Below the pieces are notes generated by a model. That model had not been told where the DNA came from. It saw only the letters and a list, made by a program, of their open reading frames with translations, and did no database searches. 64,000 nt of DNA from Drosophila miranda (Eukaryota > Arthropoda > Insecta > Diptera > Drosophilidae). The stretch covers positions 9,982,001 to 10,046,000 of the forward strand of contig NC_046675.1 of the NCBI RefSeq assembly GCF_003369915.1. The letters run 5' to 3'. A program made the position numbers and the translations under genes. Positions 23,650 to 36,200 of the stretch are shown here, piece after piece. The stretch's first letter is position 1, and every line of letters starts with the position of its first letter.

Positions 23650-23913
23650 TAGCAATCGATAGCCATAAATTCATCGATATATGTTATATCGGCGTACTTT
23701 CGTGTCATCTTTACTATGCCAAGATTTATTGCAATTTTCACAGCGAAATTTTCAGACCAGCAACAAACTCACAAAAAAAGATGATACAACAGAAAAAGAA
23801 AGAAGAAGAAAAAAGATCATCAAGTGTGGTTGGTGCAAAAAAATGAGCAAACCAAAACACATTAATTTTGAAATCAAATTTTTCAAATCGTTATCGATAT
23901 ATCGATATCGATA
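23650..23913. promoter_or_regulatory. Shared divergent promoter with overlapping DRE sites
   Basis: Three overlapping or abutting perfect TATCGATA motifs at 23892-23899, 23900-23907 and 23906-23913, plus partial ATCGATA/ATCGATAT matches near 23655 and 23673. They lie between the start codons of the divergent PEX11 and wda genes. DRE sites bound by DREF are typical of TATA-less housekeeping promoters in Drosophila. Confidence 0.7.
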
Positions 23914-24171
23914 TATTAACCTACCATCACTATGCAACTGCATAGTCAAAAAAATTATTAATTTTAGCGGCCCAAATAAGCCGGAGCAGCAAACAAATTA
24001 ATTGGAAACAACGAACAGAGCAAAGAATATAAGTCAACTTACACTTTCAATGCCAACAATCGAGTAGAGGAAGCTCCAGTAGTCAACGGAAGCGACTGTC
24101 ATTGCACGCAACACTGATGCTTGCGTGAGTTGCAGGACAGGATCAGGATTCTTCGCGTCGACTGCTCAACT

Positions 24172-26676
24172 ATGAGTTTGCCCAGTGCCAACAGCAACAA
24201 CAACAATAACAACAATAATAACCACACGCACGCCTCTTCGCCGATCTACACTGGTGCTGCCGGCATAAAAACGACTGTAACCAAAAAATCCTCAAAGAAC
24301 GATTTGCTGCGCTGCGCCGTAGGACTGCTGCTGAAGCAGAAAAACTATGTGGTAAGGAGTGCTGGTGCCCCGCAAATCAATATACTAATCGCATCCTTCC
24401 CTACAGAGCAATGAACGATTCCGCCGCTCGGACTTTCTCCTGCTGCAGAACAAGAATCAGTTTGCCGTAAGCAAAATGCTGGAGACGGACCTGCATGGCG
24501 GCAACAGTTTCACCTACTCGAACGTCCAGGTGATCACCAACAACCAGCACATGGTGGACCAGCAGTTCGGACGCTTCTCGCAGTTCGTGGAGGCCCAGCC
24601 TGAGCCGCTGCGAATCGAGATGAAGCGCTTCTACGGGCCCATGCTGTGCCACTTTTACCTGGATCTGCTGAAAGCGCGGGAAGCCAAGGGTGCCGGCGAA
24701 CTGCTGCGAAAGTATGCGCACCTGGTGGCCCCCGTGGAGCACTACGACGGCCCCATGCCCACCAAGATCAATGGCTGCACCTCGGCGGATTCCACCTTTC
24801 ACATACGGTTTGCGCGGGAGGCGCAGGACACCGGCGACACGGAGCTGGACTACTTCATGAACCTGCTGCAGATACTCAGTGGCTGCATTAAGCTGGAAAC
24901 TGCCGAGGCAGACGACACTGTGACCCACTTTCGCTCCTCCAAGTACGAGCTGCACACCACATCTCAGGTGGTGGACAAGATCTGTGGCTATCTGCAGCGA
25001 CGTGGTCATGTACTCGTCATGAACCTGCTGTACACCTGGGTGCATGTGCAAATCGTGGAGAACGAGCAGCGAGTCTTTAGCGAGGATCATCTGATGGGCC
25101 TAACAGACGACGTCGATGCGGAGGATGTGGAAGACGGCACCACCGGCACTTTCAGTATTCGCAGTGAGCAGAAGCCGGGCAAGTCCATCGCAGAGAAAAA
25201 CAGCAGAAAGAGGCCTGCCGAGGACCCAATCATTAAGTTGGAGAACGACATCAAGAAGGACCCGGACGGCGCCGAATTCACGGAGGCCGCCAGGTCCCAG
25301 CTCAACGTAGATGGCTGTCTGGAAACCCTTAAGTCCTGCACATCGCAAGTACTCAAGGCTCAGATCGAACTCCCGCGTTTTCTAAAGATAAGCGAGTGTA
25401 CGCGTGGCCTCACCGCAGCCCATGTGGATGCCAGCGAGTGCCACATGGTGGCGGGCTTCGACAACTCCTCCGTTCAGCTTTGGCAGCTCAATCAGCATAG
25501 TTGTCGGGGCAAGAGCTTCTACAGACGCTATCCGCAAACGCAGTGTCCCTGGGAGCTAAACAATTGCGACTACAATGAGGAGGAGGAGCAGGGCGAACCG
25601 GAAAGCAGCGAGAAGAGTCGTGATTGCACCGGGGAAGAGCGTCGGGAACGCAGCAGGGCTGAACGTCTCAAATATGCAGATAATTCATTGTAAGTGCATC
25701 TCTTTTTCCATAAACGAAACGCATAATTTCTGAGCATCATGTTTTTGCACAGCAACGAGTATGGCGGCTTGCAGCTGCGTGGCCATACCAGAGGCGTCAC
25801 CGACGTGCGATTCTCAGCCCACTATCCGCTCCTGTATAGCGTTTCGAAGGACGCCACCATGCGCTGCTGGCGGGCCCACAACCTGCACTGCGCCGCCATA
25901 TACCGCAGCCACAACTATCCCATTTGGTGCATGGACGAGAGCCCCGTGGGCCAGTATGTGGTCACAGGGTCCAAGGATTTGAGTGCCCGCCTGTGGTCCC
26001 TGGAGCGCGAGCATGCGCTCATCATCTATGCAGGCCACACGCAGGACGTGGAGGCAAGCCATAAAGAGCACTCTAGTCTTGTAGAAATAAGCCTAAAGTT
26101 CTGATTTATTACAGTGTGTTGCCTTTCATCCGAATGGCAGCTACTTGGCCACTGGATCCGCAGATCACTCGGTGCGTCTGTGGTGCGCCACCAGCGGTAA
26201 GCTGATGCGTGTGTTTACAGATTGCCGCCAGGCAGTGACAAACCTGGCCTTCAGCCCCGATGGCAAAATGCTGGCCGCCGCCGGGGAGGAGGCCAAGGTG
26301 CGCATATTCGATCTGGCTGCCGGGGCACAGCTGAGCGAGCTTAAGGATCATCCGTCACCGGTTAGCTCTTTGGCTTGGAGTCCACACAATCAGCATTTGG
26401 CCACGACCTGCAGCGATGGCAGTCTGAGGCTCTGGGACATCAAGAAGCTCTCTCCCATGAGGTGGGTTCGAAATGGTTTAATTTCCGTTGTAGAACGTGT
26501 TTTTAATTTATTTTCTCCCACACACCAGCGACAACAGCAGTGGGGGATGCTCCACATCATCGACCTCTTACCTATCGGGCACATCGAATCGTCTGTTAGC
26601 CATGAATAGTTCCTGCCAGCGTCTGGTCGACGTGTTTTACGGGAAGAGCAAAACGCTCTACTGCATTGGCGCTTAA
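24172..26676 (+). CDS. wda: WDA, TAF5-like WD40 subunit of the SAGA complex
   Basis: Exons 24172-24351, 24407-25689, 25753-26053, 26115-26461 and 26529-26676 give 752 aa. Residues about 45-215 form the TAF5 N-terminal region (LLRCAVGLLLKQKNY, FYGPMLCHFYLDLL, RRGHVLVMNLLYTWVHVQI), followed by an acidic/basic linker (KKDPDG, RKRPAED) and WD40 repeats from about residue 395 to the end (VSKDATMRCW, TGSKDLSARLW, TGSADHSVRLW, TCSDGSLRLWD). Paralogues considered: canonical Taf5 is shorter in the linker, and cannonball is longer and testis-specific. Length and neighbours (PEX11-gamma, Elongin A, the Rad60-like gene) favour wda (will decrease acetylation), which is needed for SAGA integrity and Gcn5-dependent histone H3 acetylation. 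A poly-Asn run lies at residues 9-17. The third intron uses a GC donor (26054). Poly(A) candidates are AATAAA at 27012 and 27354. Confidence 0.92.
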
Positions 26677-27589
26677 TCGATGGAGAATAGAGGATAGAGA
26701 TTAGAGAACGAATGAATTTCCAGTTCCAATGTGTTTATGCTTGAAAATAATTTATTTTTAATAAGTCTGTATAATATTACTGTTACTTTTCTGTGTGTCT
26801 GTGTGCAACAATTGGTTTTTCTCTGTCTCTGCTGGGGGTGGTGTATTCTATATACCTACTATTATATGTATATCCCATTATATTAACAATTCGTGTGATC
26901 GATCGACTCCTCAGATCAAAACAAGGCTCTGCTCTGCAGTGCAGCTGCAGTTGTCGTCTATTGAGCTACTGATTACTGGTTCCTACGGCTGCTGCCTTGG
27001 CTTACTAGTGGAATAAAACGCCTTCGATTATAGCAATAGGTTTTAAATTTCGATTATGTGGGAATAACATATGTATATACTATATGTACATGCAATCTGA
27101 GTCTGAATCTGCCTGGAACCACTACCTCTCCTTGACTTTCGACACTCGCACAGCCCTCTGGGACAAATGAAATTTGGAACTTAATTCTCGAATGCATTTA
27201 AATCTAAATTGGTAATTGAGTTTAGAAAGATCCAACTATTAACCTGAACATAATTCAATCTCTCCAACAAAAAACGCTGACTTACAATCGCTAAGGACTT
27301 AAAAACTCTAGTAAAATATAATGAATATGTGGGTTATGGGGATAGAACATGAATAAATAATAAGCAGGGCGGTACCGATTGATGCGTGCCGCCGCAATCG
27401 GATCTCTCAGCGCGTTTTGGGCAACACTCTCCCCTTTCTAAAGGGAACGAGCTGGCCAGAGGTCCGACTGCAGCCGCTGCGATACAGTTCGTAGGTGCTT
27501 TTGTGGTTTTGTTGAGTATAAGATTGATTGTAACTATAACGAGTAAACGCATATAACATTCTATTGACTGACCCTTAATTTCCCTCCCC
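26677..27589. other. Convergent 3' ends of wda and Elongin A
   Basis: No coding sequence. Plus-strand AATAAA signals at 27012 and 27354 can serve wda, and a minus-strand AATAAA at 26756-26751 can serve Elongin A, which would make the two 3' UTRs overlap. Confidence 0.55.
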
Positions 27590-30500
27590 CTATCTCTTGT
27601 GGCGACCGCGCATAAACTGCAAGGTCTTGGCCATCAGAGGAGCCTTCTTGGGTCGCATCGGAGCCACAGCTGCGGGAAAAGTAAACGAATTAAGTCAATG
27701 AGAAACAGATCAGATTCTTTAATTGGCTTACCTATTTGCGCGGTGTCACGACCTGCCCCCAGTACGCGCAGTCGGGCATCGCCCACCTTGGCGGCATTGG
27801 GCGTCACACTGGAGAGTGCCGCCACTCGTGCGGCTGGCGTAGCTATCAGTTTGCCCCTGGTGCCGTACTGCTCCTGCTTGCGTTGAACGCTGCGCGGTGG
27901 CTTCACCATCGAGTCCACGAATGCCAACTGAGTTTTGCGCACAGGAGCCTCGCTAATTCTCTGCGAGGCCTTGATGCTCTCCGCGAGTATGCTGAGCTTG
28001 CGATCCTTCTCCTCCTGACAGCGCTGCAAGGGAAAAAATATCTTGTAGATACAAAGTTTTCAGATCTTGGAGCGGCGATGCGTACCAAGTACATTTCACG
28101 CCACGTCTCCATCTCCTCACGCCGCTGGCTGCGACAGTTGCGCGTCACATGCATCTGCCATAGGACATCGGTGTCGTCCATTAGATACGGATTGTACTCC
28201 TCGAAGTTTAACAGTTGCTGGGGTGTTGCCCGCTCCAGAACAGGTCGAAGCACTTCAAAAGGCACCCCACCAGTGTACTCCAAGGCTGCCAAACAAAAAA
28301 GAAAGTTAGCAACCCGGAGCACTATGCGATAATATGAGCCTTTTTTGTCAGCAAAAGAGGCCATGCTAAGCCATTAAAAATAAAAACTTGTTAGTAATTA
28401 CTATTAATTGATAAACAGAACAGTGTATTCACGCACATTCAACAAATAGAAAGAAAAAGTATTCTGATTACCACGTGCTTAAAATGAGAGGTTATGTTGC
28501 GGATTACCACGTGGTAAGTTTGTTGGTTAAGTGAAAATCTGTGCACCCAGACTTTTGATGGGTAACGTATGTTTAAATGTCTTTTAAAACTCTTTGAAGA
28601 GTACAATTACTAGAGCAAAATATAATAAGTAAAAATAAAAGGGCTATCCACCGCTAAAATGTACTAGAAAGTTTATTTTTTAGTGCAAAAATAAATCATC
28701 CTTCTAGGTTAACCTCAAATTTAATATTTCTTTTGCGATGCGTTGATTTCACTAAAATAATTCAGATAGCCCAAACTACACAGGAGGGTTCATTCTTACC
28801 ATCGATGTTCTTCTGGAGGACTCGCGTACACAGATCAAAAAGTGAGGCCACCTGCAGGATTTGGCCAGTCCTCACACCTGAGTAGATCTTAGTGCTGCCG
28901 TTCAACCGAAAGTTAATCAAAAGGTTCACTTAATTGGTAAAAAACTTAAAGTACCCACCGCATTGTCTTTGAGGAAATGCCTGCGGCCAGAGCCTCAGAC
29001 TCGTTGAAGTAGCGAGCGGCTGAGGGCTTGTGGGTGCCTCCGCCATGGTTGAATACCACATCCATGACTGTCTGATTTAGGGGCAAGGGTTTGTAGTTGT
29101 TCGAAATGGTAGGCAGCTCGAGGGCAATGCTCGGATCCAGAGGCTCCAGCTTCGCGGTGGAGGCCAGTAGTTCGGGTTTCTTAGGGGATAGCATTTCTTG
29201 GATTATCAATGGTTGGATCTTTGTCGTGTTTTTTTTCAATTTACTTTGGTTGTGACGGGTCGGCTGCTGCTGGAGGTAGCCTCCCTGAAGGATGGCGCCA
29301 CAGCTGCTGCTGCTGATGGGGCCGTTGATGATGTTGATGTGGAGGATGTGGAGGCTGTTGTATGTGGCTTGGCCACATGCTTCGCTCTGCTGCTGCTGTT
29401 CTTCTTGCTGCTGCTCATGGGCATGTTAAGCATGCCGAGAACGTCATCGAAATTGGCTCCCATGCTGGAATCGAAGCCATCCACGGAGTCCTCTTGACCG
29501 GTTGCCTCTTTGGTCGTTATGCTTTTCGCTATTTTGGGCTTGTGGGCGAGCTCCTCTTCCTGCCGCTGGGGGCTGCGGTGTCGCTTGGATGATTTGGATG
29601 ATTTTGATGATTTGGACGATGAGGAAGATGATTTGTGTACATCCGATTTCTCCTTCGACGTCTTTTGATCGATGTGCTGAGGTTTATCCTGAAATACACA
29701 TAGAAAGTAGGACTACATGTACAAGTATTCGATAGATTAATAATTTACCTCTTTGATGCTCTTTTCATGCTTTGATTTGCGGTGTTCTTTGTCGCTTTTG
29801 TGACTCTCGGCCTTGCTGGTGTGTTGGCTAGTGCTGCTTCTGTGGCTGCTGCTGCTGCTTGACTTGTTTGGGGAGGACGAGTCCTTAGTCTTGTGTTCGC
29901 CATTCGATTTCTTGTCCCTGTGCTCCTTGGACTCCTTGCGGCTCTCTCGTTCCTTATCCTTGTCCTTATCCCTGGACCTATCATGGCGGCTGCTCTTGTG
30001 TTTCTTGTCCGATTCTTTGTCCGACTTTGAGCTCTTCGAGTGATGCCTACTGCTGCTGCTCCTCTCAGACTTGTTCTTGGAGCTGCTGTCGTCGTGCCCG
30101 GACTTTCGCTTGCTGCTGCTGTGTCCGTCCTCGCCGCCGCTGGATGAATTGCTGCCTTTATACTCCTGCTCCTGCTCATCCTCACTGGACCTTCGCCCAT
30201 TCGATTTGCCCGAATCCTCCTCGTGGCTAGTAGTTCCTATTACCGATGGCGTTGGCTCGGCCGGCTCCTCCTCGGCGGCCACCATGGCCTTCCATCGTGT
30301 GACTAGAGTGCGGGCGGCCACTCCAACCTCGCCGTTGAATTTTCGCAGGGCATTCACCGTCTTCCCGATTCCTGTCTCCTGCAGGTGCTCGAATTTGATG
30401 GGCAAATTGAACAGCTTTGTGATGCAGTGCATGAGCTGTGTTTGAGATCGGGTAGAAAATATAATTATAGCAGCTTAGAGGTTAGATTAAACCCAGCTTT

Positions 30501-30753
30501 TGGTCTAAGCCCATGCGGCAGGGGACTGTAAATCTCTTGAAATTTCGCAAGAAAACGAAAGGCACGGCACCAGGTGCACAAGCATCTGCTCGACGCGACG
30601 ACTGACAATAATCAAGGGGTATGTATCGGCACAAACACACACACACACACACACACACACTCTAACACTTACCCTCTTCTCGTCCTCGCCATGCTTCTCT
30701 ATGCTCCGCTGGTAGTGACGCACAACATCGACCAGATTGTTTGTGGACGTCAT
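27590..30753 (-). CDS. EloA: Elongin A, transcription elongation factor subunit
   Basis: Eight exons on the minus strand: 30753-30673, 30435-29749, 29688-29245, 29179-28959, 28894-28800, 28285-28086, 28023-27732 and 27669-27590, giving 699 aa. Residues 1-90 are a TFIIS N-terminal/LW domain (VRHYQRSIEKHGEDEKR, LQETGIGKTVNALRKF, ARTLVTRWKAMV). Then comes a long Ser/Lys/Asp/Arg-rich charged region, and the Elongin A SIII domain with a BC-box at residues 495-503 (SLFDLCTRV), VLERATPQQLLNFEEYNPYL, and METWREMYL. The C-terminus KKAPLMAKTLQF is typical. Role: Elongin A with Elongin B/C suppresses RNA polymerase II pausing and can act in a Cullin ubiquitin ligase that targets stalled Rpb1. Intron 1 carries a CA microsatellite. 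The third coding intron is only 65 bases (29244-29180), and it is needed because the frames on its two sides differ. Confidence 0.93.
30636..30660. repeat. (CA)n microsatellite in Elongin A intron 1
   Basis: CA run of about 12 units just 3' of the first Elongin A exon donor. Confidence 0.9.
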
Positions 30754-31522
30754 TGCCGAGAGGACCAAACCGAGCTGCCGCTGGCTCCCGGATTATTGCG
30801 TATTCACTTTTCTTTTCGCTTATGCTTTCTTGCGCCAGACAACTTTTTTAGACCCAACAAAAAAAATGGCACGCAAGCAGCTTCGTCAATGGTTATTTGC
30901 AAAGGGTACTAAAACACCAAAAACCAAACACAAGGACACGACCACGAGCAAACGAATCACACACAAAAAGGGGCCTCCTGTAGCGAGGCGGCTTGGGGCG
31001 ACTCTGCTATATCTTTAAGTACATTGAAATTTTTGTTTCCTATTTCTTTTTTTTCCCCGACTTTGCAATGTAATGAAAAACTGTGTGGCGTTTTCTAGCA
31101 CTGTTCGGGCCGAACAGCTGACAGTGGCAGATAGAGTGGCAACGCTGACAGTGAACGAGCAATCGTATTCATTCGATACTATCGATGTCCGAACTGCTTT
31201 TTTTTGTTGACCTTTTTTGCCAAACCATTATTTTATAAACAATCCAAAGAAATAAGAGCTTTAAATTTAACCAGTCAATTTAGGCAATTTGATTATCAAT
31301 CGGATAAAATTATGAGTTCAGAGCTGACGGTTCTAGTTTGTTAGTTATGCTTGACGGAATATCAAAATCAAGGAATCAATAATCAAGGAATCAATCCTTG
31401 ACGGATAACGATTAACCCATTGTAAGCCAAGGGGATTTTTGAATATCCCACCGAAAATAATGCAAATTTAATAACTTTATCGCAGTTCAGGTGAAATATA
31501 TTTTGTTTTTTTTTTAATTCAG
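30754..31522. promoter_or_regulatory. Divergent promoter region of Elongin A and the Rad60-like gene
   Basis: Between the Elongin A ATG (30753) and the first visible coding exon of the Rad60-like gene. It contains repeated CTGACAGTG (near 31116 and 31145), a TGGCAACGCTG motif and a near-DRE (TATCGATG at 31180-31187). The missing first coding exon of the Rad60-like gene should lie here. Confidence 0.5.
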
Positions 31523-33257
31523 AGGAAAGATGGCTTGGATCTATTAGAAGAATTTACAATCAGTAAAATTTTCCGCCATTTGCCTCAAGTCGTTGAACTA
31601 TTTAAAGAGAGGGGGCCGAAGTGGGCTAAGTTCGATTTTTTGTTGTTGGCAACAAAATTGAGGGAAAATCAAAGCAGTCGGCGTCCTACTAAAATTGTAG
31701 ATTTAATATATTTTCTAAAGTATTTTCACACCGAAATGTCGGACGACGATTGCGATATATTCAGCTCTCTGAGAAATGATGCTCCCTTTAAAGGTAACAC
31801 AACTGGAATGCATATAATTCGATGGATTGATTCAACAATTGTTTCCCTCTTGTCTAGAAATTCCCAAGGAGGTTTACAATCCGTCCAATGACTCGTTGTC
31901 CAATGAGATAGATATGCTGCTTGATCGCACTACCACGAAAACCAGCAAAGTACCCAAAATAAAGGCCACAGACGAAGCAAAGACCAAGGGAAAGGCCCGC
32001 AACAGCAAGAAGAGTTTGGAGGAAGATGACAAGCCCTTGGCGGAGGTTGCAACGGGCGGGCAGACAGAAGAGACGTCCCGTTCGCTCTCCCCCGTCTCCA
32101 AGCTGATGTTAGAGATGGAGAAAAAGAAGTCTAATGAGATTGAACAAGGGCCCGTGTCCAGACGTACCCGCTCCTCGCTGGGCAAAGTTGAGAAACCTGT
32201 GCCCAAGCAGCCATCGCCGCCTAAGAAGAAATCCCGGGCCAAAAGGAACAAAGTCCAATCGATTTCCGCTGTGTCGTCAAACTCCATTTCAGAATCTTTG
32301 GGGAATACCATTGCCAAACCAAGGCCCAGGAATCGGAAAGAGTTGGCAGAGCTAGCAGCGCGATCAACCGTTCTGGATAGCATTGACTTGGCATCGAGTG
32401 TGGCTCCGCGTGTCGAGGGTTTTGTAAGAGATCTACCTACAATATGTATATAGAATCAATTATTATAGTTATTTCGCCGTAGGTGAATCTTGACTCTGAT
32501 GACGAGGCCGGGGGCTCTGCACCAGTGGAGGAGCCACCTGCTGAATCAGAGAATCCACCCATGGATATTGCCTTGTCCTGGTAGGATTGTCAGATAGGAA
32601 TTGTTTTAGTTCTTTCTCAAACATGTGTGTTTTTTCTTTCCTTAGGTTTGGAGAGATTCAGAATTACAAATTGCGGCTGCATCGGCGTTTTGTGCACATG
32701 TTCAAGGAGGTGGCCGAGCGAAATAATGTAGATGTGGATGATGTTGTGATTGACAAGTACGACAGCATTGTAGAGCCCAACGATACGCCTCACAGCATTG
32801 GTCTTTTGAAGTTTCACACTCTAAGTGAGTACTGCCTTAATTTAATGCATCCAAATGTATAACCCATATGAGTTTCATTGTCTTTGCAGAGGGTCGAGCA
32901 TTGAAGTCGAATAACATCCACAAGCAGGATACTGGGCCCTCCGTTTTGTTAAAGAAGGCGAACAAGTTTCAGTTGAAAGTTCAGGGGGCTATGTTCAAGC
33001 GGCACCTGGTGATAGCCATGAATAAGAAGGACACTTTCAAAGTATTATATCGAAAATGTGCCGACGAACTTGACTGCGATGTCCACCTTGTGAAGTTATT
33101 GTAAGTAAATCGAATGTCTAAATATCAACAAAACGTCTGAATTTGTATAAATAATAAAAAAAACAGCTTTGATGGCGAACTACTGGATCCCGAGGATACG
33201 CCCAAAGGCCAGGAGATGGAAGGCAACGAGATAATTGATCTGCAATTGAAAACCTAA
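31523..33257 (+). CDS. Rad60/NFATC2IP-like protein with tandem SUMO-like domains (5' end unresolved)
   Basis: Exons 31523-31793, 31858-32423, 32483-32580, 32646-32824, 32890-33100 and 33167-33257 give 471 aa from the acceptor at 31522. The last about 75 residues form a ubiquitin/SUMO-like fold (KFQLKVQGAMFKRHLVI, KLFFDGELLDPEDTP, IIDLQLKT) that aligns with the C-terminal SUMO-like domain of NFATC2IP and yeast Esc2/Rad60. Residues about 308-375 (WFGEIQNYKLRL to LLKFHTLKG) fit the first SUMO-like domain. Between an N-terminal helical segment (FRHLPQVVELFKERG) and these domains lies a Lys/Ser-rich disordered region. Family role: regulation of SUMO conjugation and genome stability through Ubc9 contact. 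I recall the Drosophila gene as CG4449, beside wda. No in-frame ATG exists between the stop at 31472 and residue 1 of the first exon, so a short upstream coding exon is missing from this model. Confidence 0.83.
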
Positions 33258-36200
33258 AAATTGTATTGTTTTTGTATTTATCGCGCCGAAGGCCTCTCTC
33301 AAAAATGTGTTTATAATTTGTTCCAATGAATTCAATTTATATTAGTTATTTATATTATATTTTTTAGTTATGGTAGAAAATTAAAATGTACAAGTCTGAC
33401 ATAAAATTGTAAAGGATATGCATATAGAGCAAATAGTTAACAGAGTTTTTCCAACTCTCGGAAGAGCATCTCCCCAAGTAGAGCAAAACTTTCCAAAAAA
33501 AGAAACCCTCGAGCATCCATTATACACCCCCAATACAATACCTTGTTTATCTAGCATATACGCCAGAACTCGGACAGGCTAGAGCGGATGCTGTTGTTGG
33601 GCTTTCATATTTGCGGGGGGTGGCACTTGGGGTGGGTTTCGTGTGCATAGGAGTTGGGGGTGTTGGGGTGTTTGGAGTAGTTGCCTCATTCTGCCGGCTT
33701 TTCTCTCTCTCTCTTTCTGTTGGGCTCTCCCTTATCCTTGTGCAGCTTCCCATGGAATTTCGCTGCAAAAATTCTGACACAGGACCAAAGGAACTTCTTC
33801 AGAGAGAGGAGCAAATGCAAAGCTCTCTCTCTCTCTCTCTCTCTAGAGAGAAAAGCTCTCTCTTTGATTTTAGTCAGCTGCCAGTGGATTTTTAGACTCG
33901 TCGTTTCCTTTTCAATCAGAAAGAGTTTATCCTTCGTGCTTGATGGACGCCTTTTGTTCGCGCTTGTGCCAGCCTTCAGAGAAACCAAAAATATCATTTT
34001 CAATCGTATGAAACTTATTGTTATTGAAGCATTGTTTCGTTTTCCAATTTGTTTGCCCGACCCCCGCTCTCGCCCCCTCCATACCGTCAATGTTTGTGTG
34101 TGAAAATCCGTGAAAAATCAAGTGAATCTCCCCCCACATAAAAGTGTCGTGTCGTGTGCCCCCACATTCTCCATATCATATATAAATATAGTATACGGAA
34201 CGAGAGTATATGTGCATATACTATATTGCATATTTGGCGCCTAAAACTGTCAAAATAAGCGAAGGATACTCCCCCAGGCAGGCATTGTGTCGATTGTTAT
34301 AGGTAAAGCATACTGTACCTACTGTAAATATCCTATTTCTGTTCCTCCTACTGCCTGCCCACCCGCTGACATTGACAGTGACTCTGACAAATGTGTTGGC
34401 CATGTTTACTTGGTGGCTTAAACAAGTTAATTGCCGTGCGCCAGACACAAAAACCAACAGCAAACAAAGCGGCAGAGACTCCTCCTCCTCCACATCCAAG
34501 TCCAGCTCCTGTCACAACTCTAACTCCACCTCCACCTCCACCTCCACCTCCGACTCCGACTCCGACTGCGAGTACTCTTTGTGTCCTGCTGCGCCCTTTG
34601 GCTGTGGCGGTACATGTGTTCATCACTTATTCAGGCTGATTGTTGGCATTAAATATTAAAGGACGGCTGTGCAGGATATGTATGTCCTGCTTATGAGCAG
34701 GCAGATCGAACAGAACTACTCGCAAAGAGACGAGACCAGAGACCCTTTACTGCCTGCCCAGGCTGGTGCTAAAAATAAAACGTGACACCTGCAAAAATGT
34801 GCCTCAATGTACGCACACCACCTACTAGCCACCTTGCCACCCACTCATCCACCCCCCGTCCATGCCAAACCCTCACAGGCTAATGGCCTTGGCTGCCAGG
34901 CAAAGGCATAACTAGTTAAGGGATTTGCACCAAATGGGACTCGAAGGGCACTTGATTCTGCTCTGATTGCTCTGTCAGCAATCGAATGCTGCAGCATGTT
35001 GATTGGCCTCCCCCACGCACTCCCTTCCTCCAGCCTCCTGCTGCCTTCTGAACGACCTTCAATTTGGCATGCATATTCGTGTAGCATGTATCGTAATTAA
35101 TAATGCCAATTTCCCCCTAAAAGCTTTCCCATCCATCCCATCCCTGGTCAAAAGCTGCACAAATGCATCCGGTTCGAGAAAAATGCATACAATGGATAGC
35201 AGAAAAGGAAGGAACATAAGCGAACTATTTGGACATACTTTAGATGGTACTATTCAAGGAAAAGATAGGACTTTCTGATATAATAAGCTATGTGATCATA
35301 TAAATTTTGATTAGAAGGCGGAACCAGTACAGTTCTGATAAAAATCTTTATCCATACCTGTAAACTGTTTATGAAAAAAACTGTGGTATCCACAATTCTG
35401 TAGCTATAAAGCTGATATGTGGTGAAATTATACACAATACCAGTATCTACCTATCAACGAAAAATCATCATGATTGAATAACTTTGACAGTCAGAATGAG
35501 GCACAAAAGTACACATCTTTTTACTAGGTACAAATTTTTTTTTTTCGCAATCTCGACCCTGGTCCCTTTGCCTTGCTATTTATAGCCACGATGCGACAGA
35601 CCGGAAGTAACGTAAAACGTAACAAATGACACTTTGGGGCACAATTTGCACACGTGTCGCATACGCAATTCACACACACAAACAAATATGTACATGCAAC
35701 ACACACACACACAGGCGCATGCACCTCTTCTGCTATATGCCACGTTAACATGCCTCGTTGCCTGTTTTTTGGTTGCATTGTCCTGTCCTCTGTCCTGTCC
35801 GACTCTGGCCCTGGACATGTACAATGTCCACTCGTTTTTCTGCGCCCTCCTTGGTTTCAAGTGTTTTTTTTTTGTATGCAACGAGAGCGCAGCAAGGAAC
35901 AAAAAACAACATGGAAGAAAATCACTAAACAAACTGACGCCATTTTGCCATTAATCCCGACCACTTTATGGGCCGAGCAAACAAACAAACTTGCCCCCCA
36001 AGCCATGCGGGTGATACCCTATAATAGAATGGTTATGGAAGGTACTTGGGATTTGATTAAGAAGAGTTGCAAATTGGAGTGTATTGAAGAACTTATCTCT
36101 CTATTATATAAAAAAGTTTTGTGTCATCGTCGTCCGATACTGTACTTATATCGGCGCAAGCGAGCGAAGCGAGTGAGCCGGGGGTTGGCGCACGAGTGAA

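Noticed and set aside
23681..24001. 106-codon plus ORF with a mitochondrial-presequence-like start (MLYRRTFVSS)
   Set aside because: It runs through the DRE cluster of the wda/PEX11 promoter and becomes AT-rich low complexity; no donor or homologue seen. A short real 5' part cannot be excluded.
24401..25090. 229-codon minus-strand ORF
   Set aside because: Antisense shadow of the main wda exon; composition follows the reverse complement of its codons.
9896..26676. Identification of the pair as orb2 and cannonball (66E-F region)
   Set aside because: The RRM/ZZ region has CPEB1-type motifs rather than CPEB2-4, the TAF5-like protein has the length and linker of WDA, and the neighbours (PEX11-gamma, Rad60-like) fit 94E-95A.
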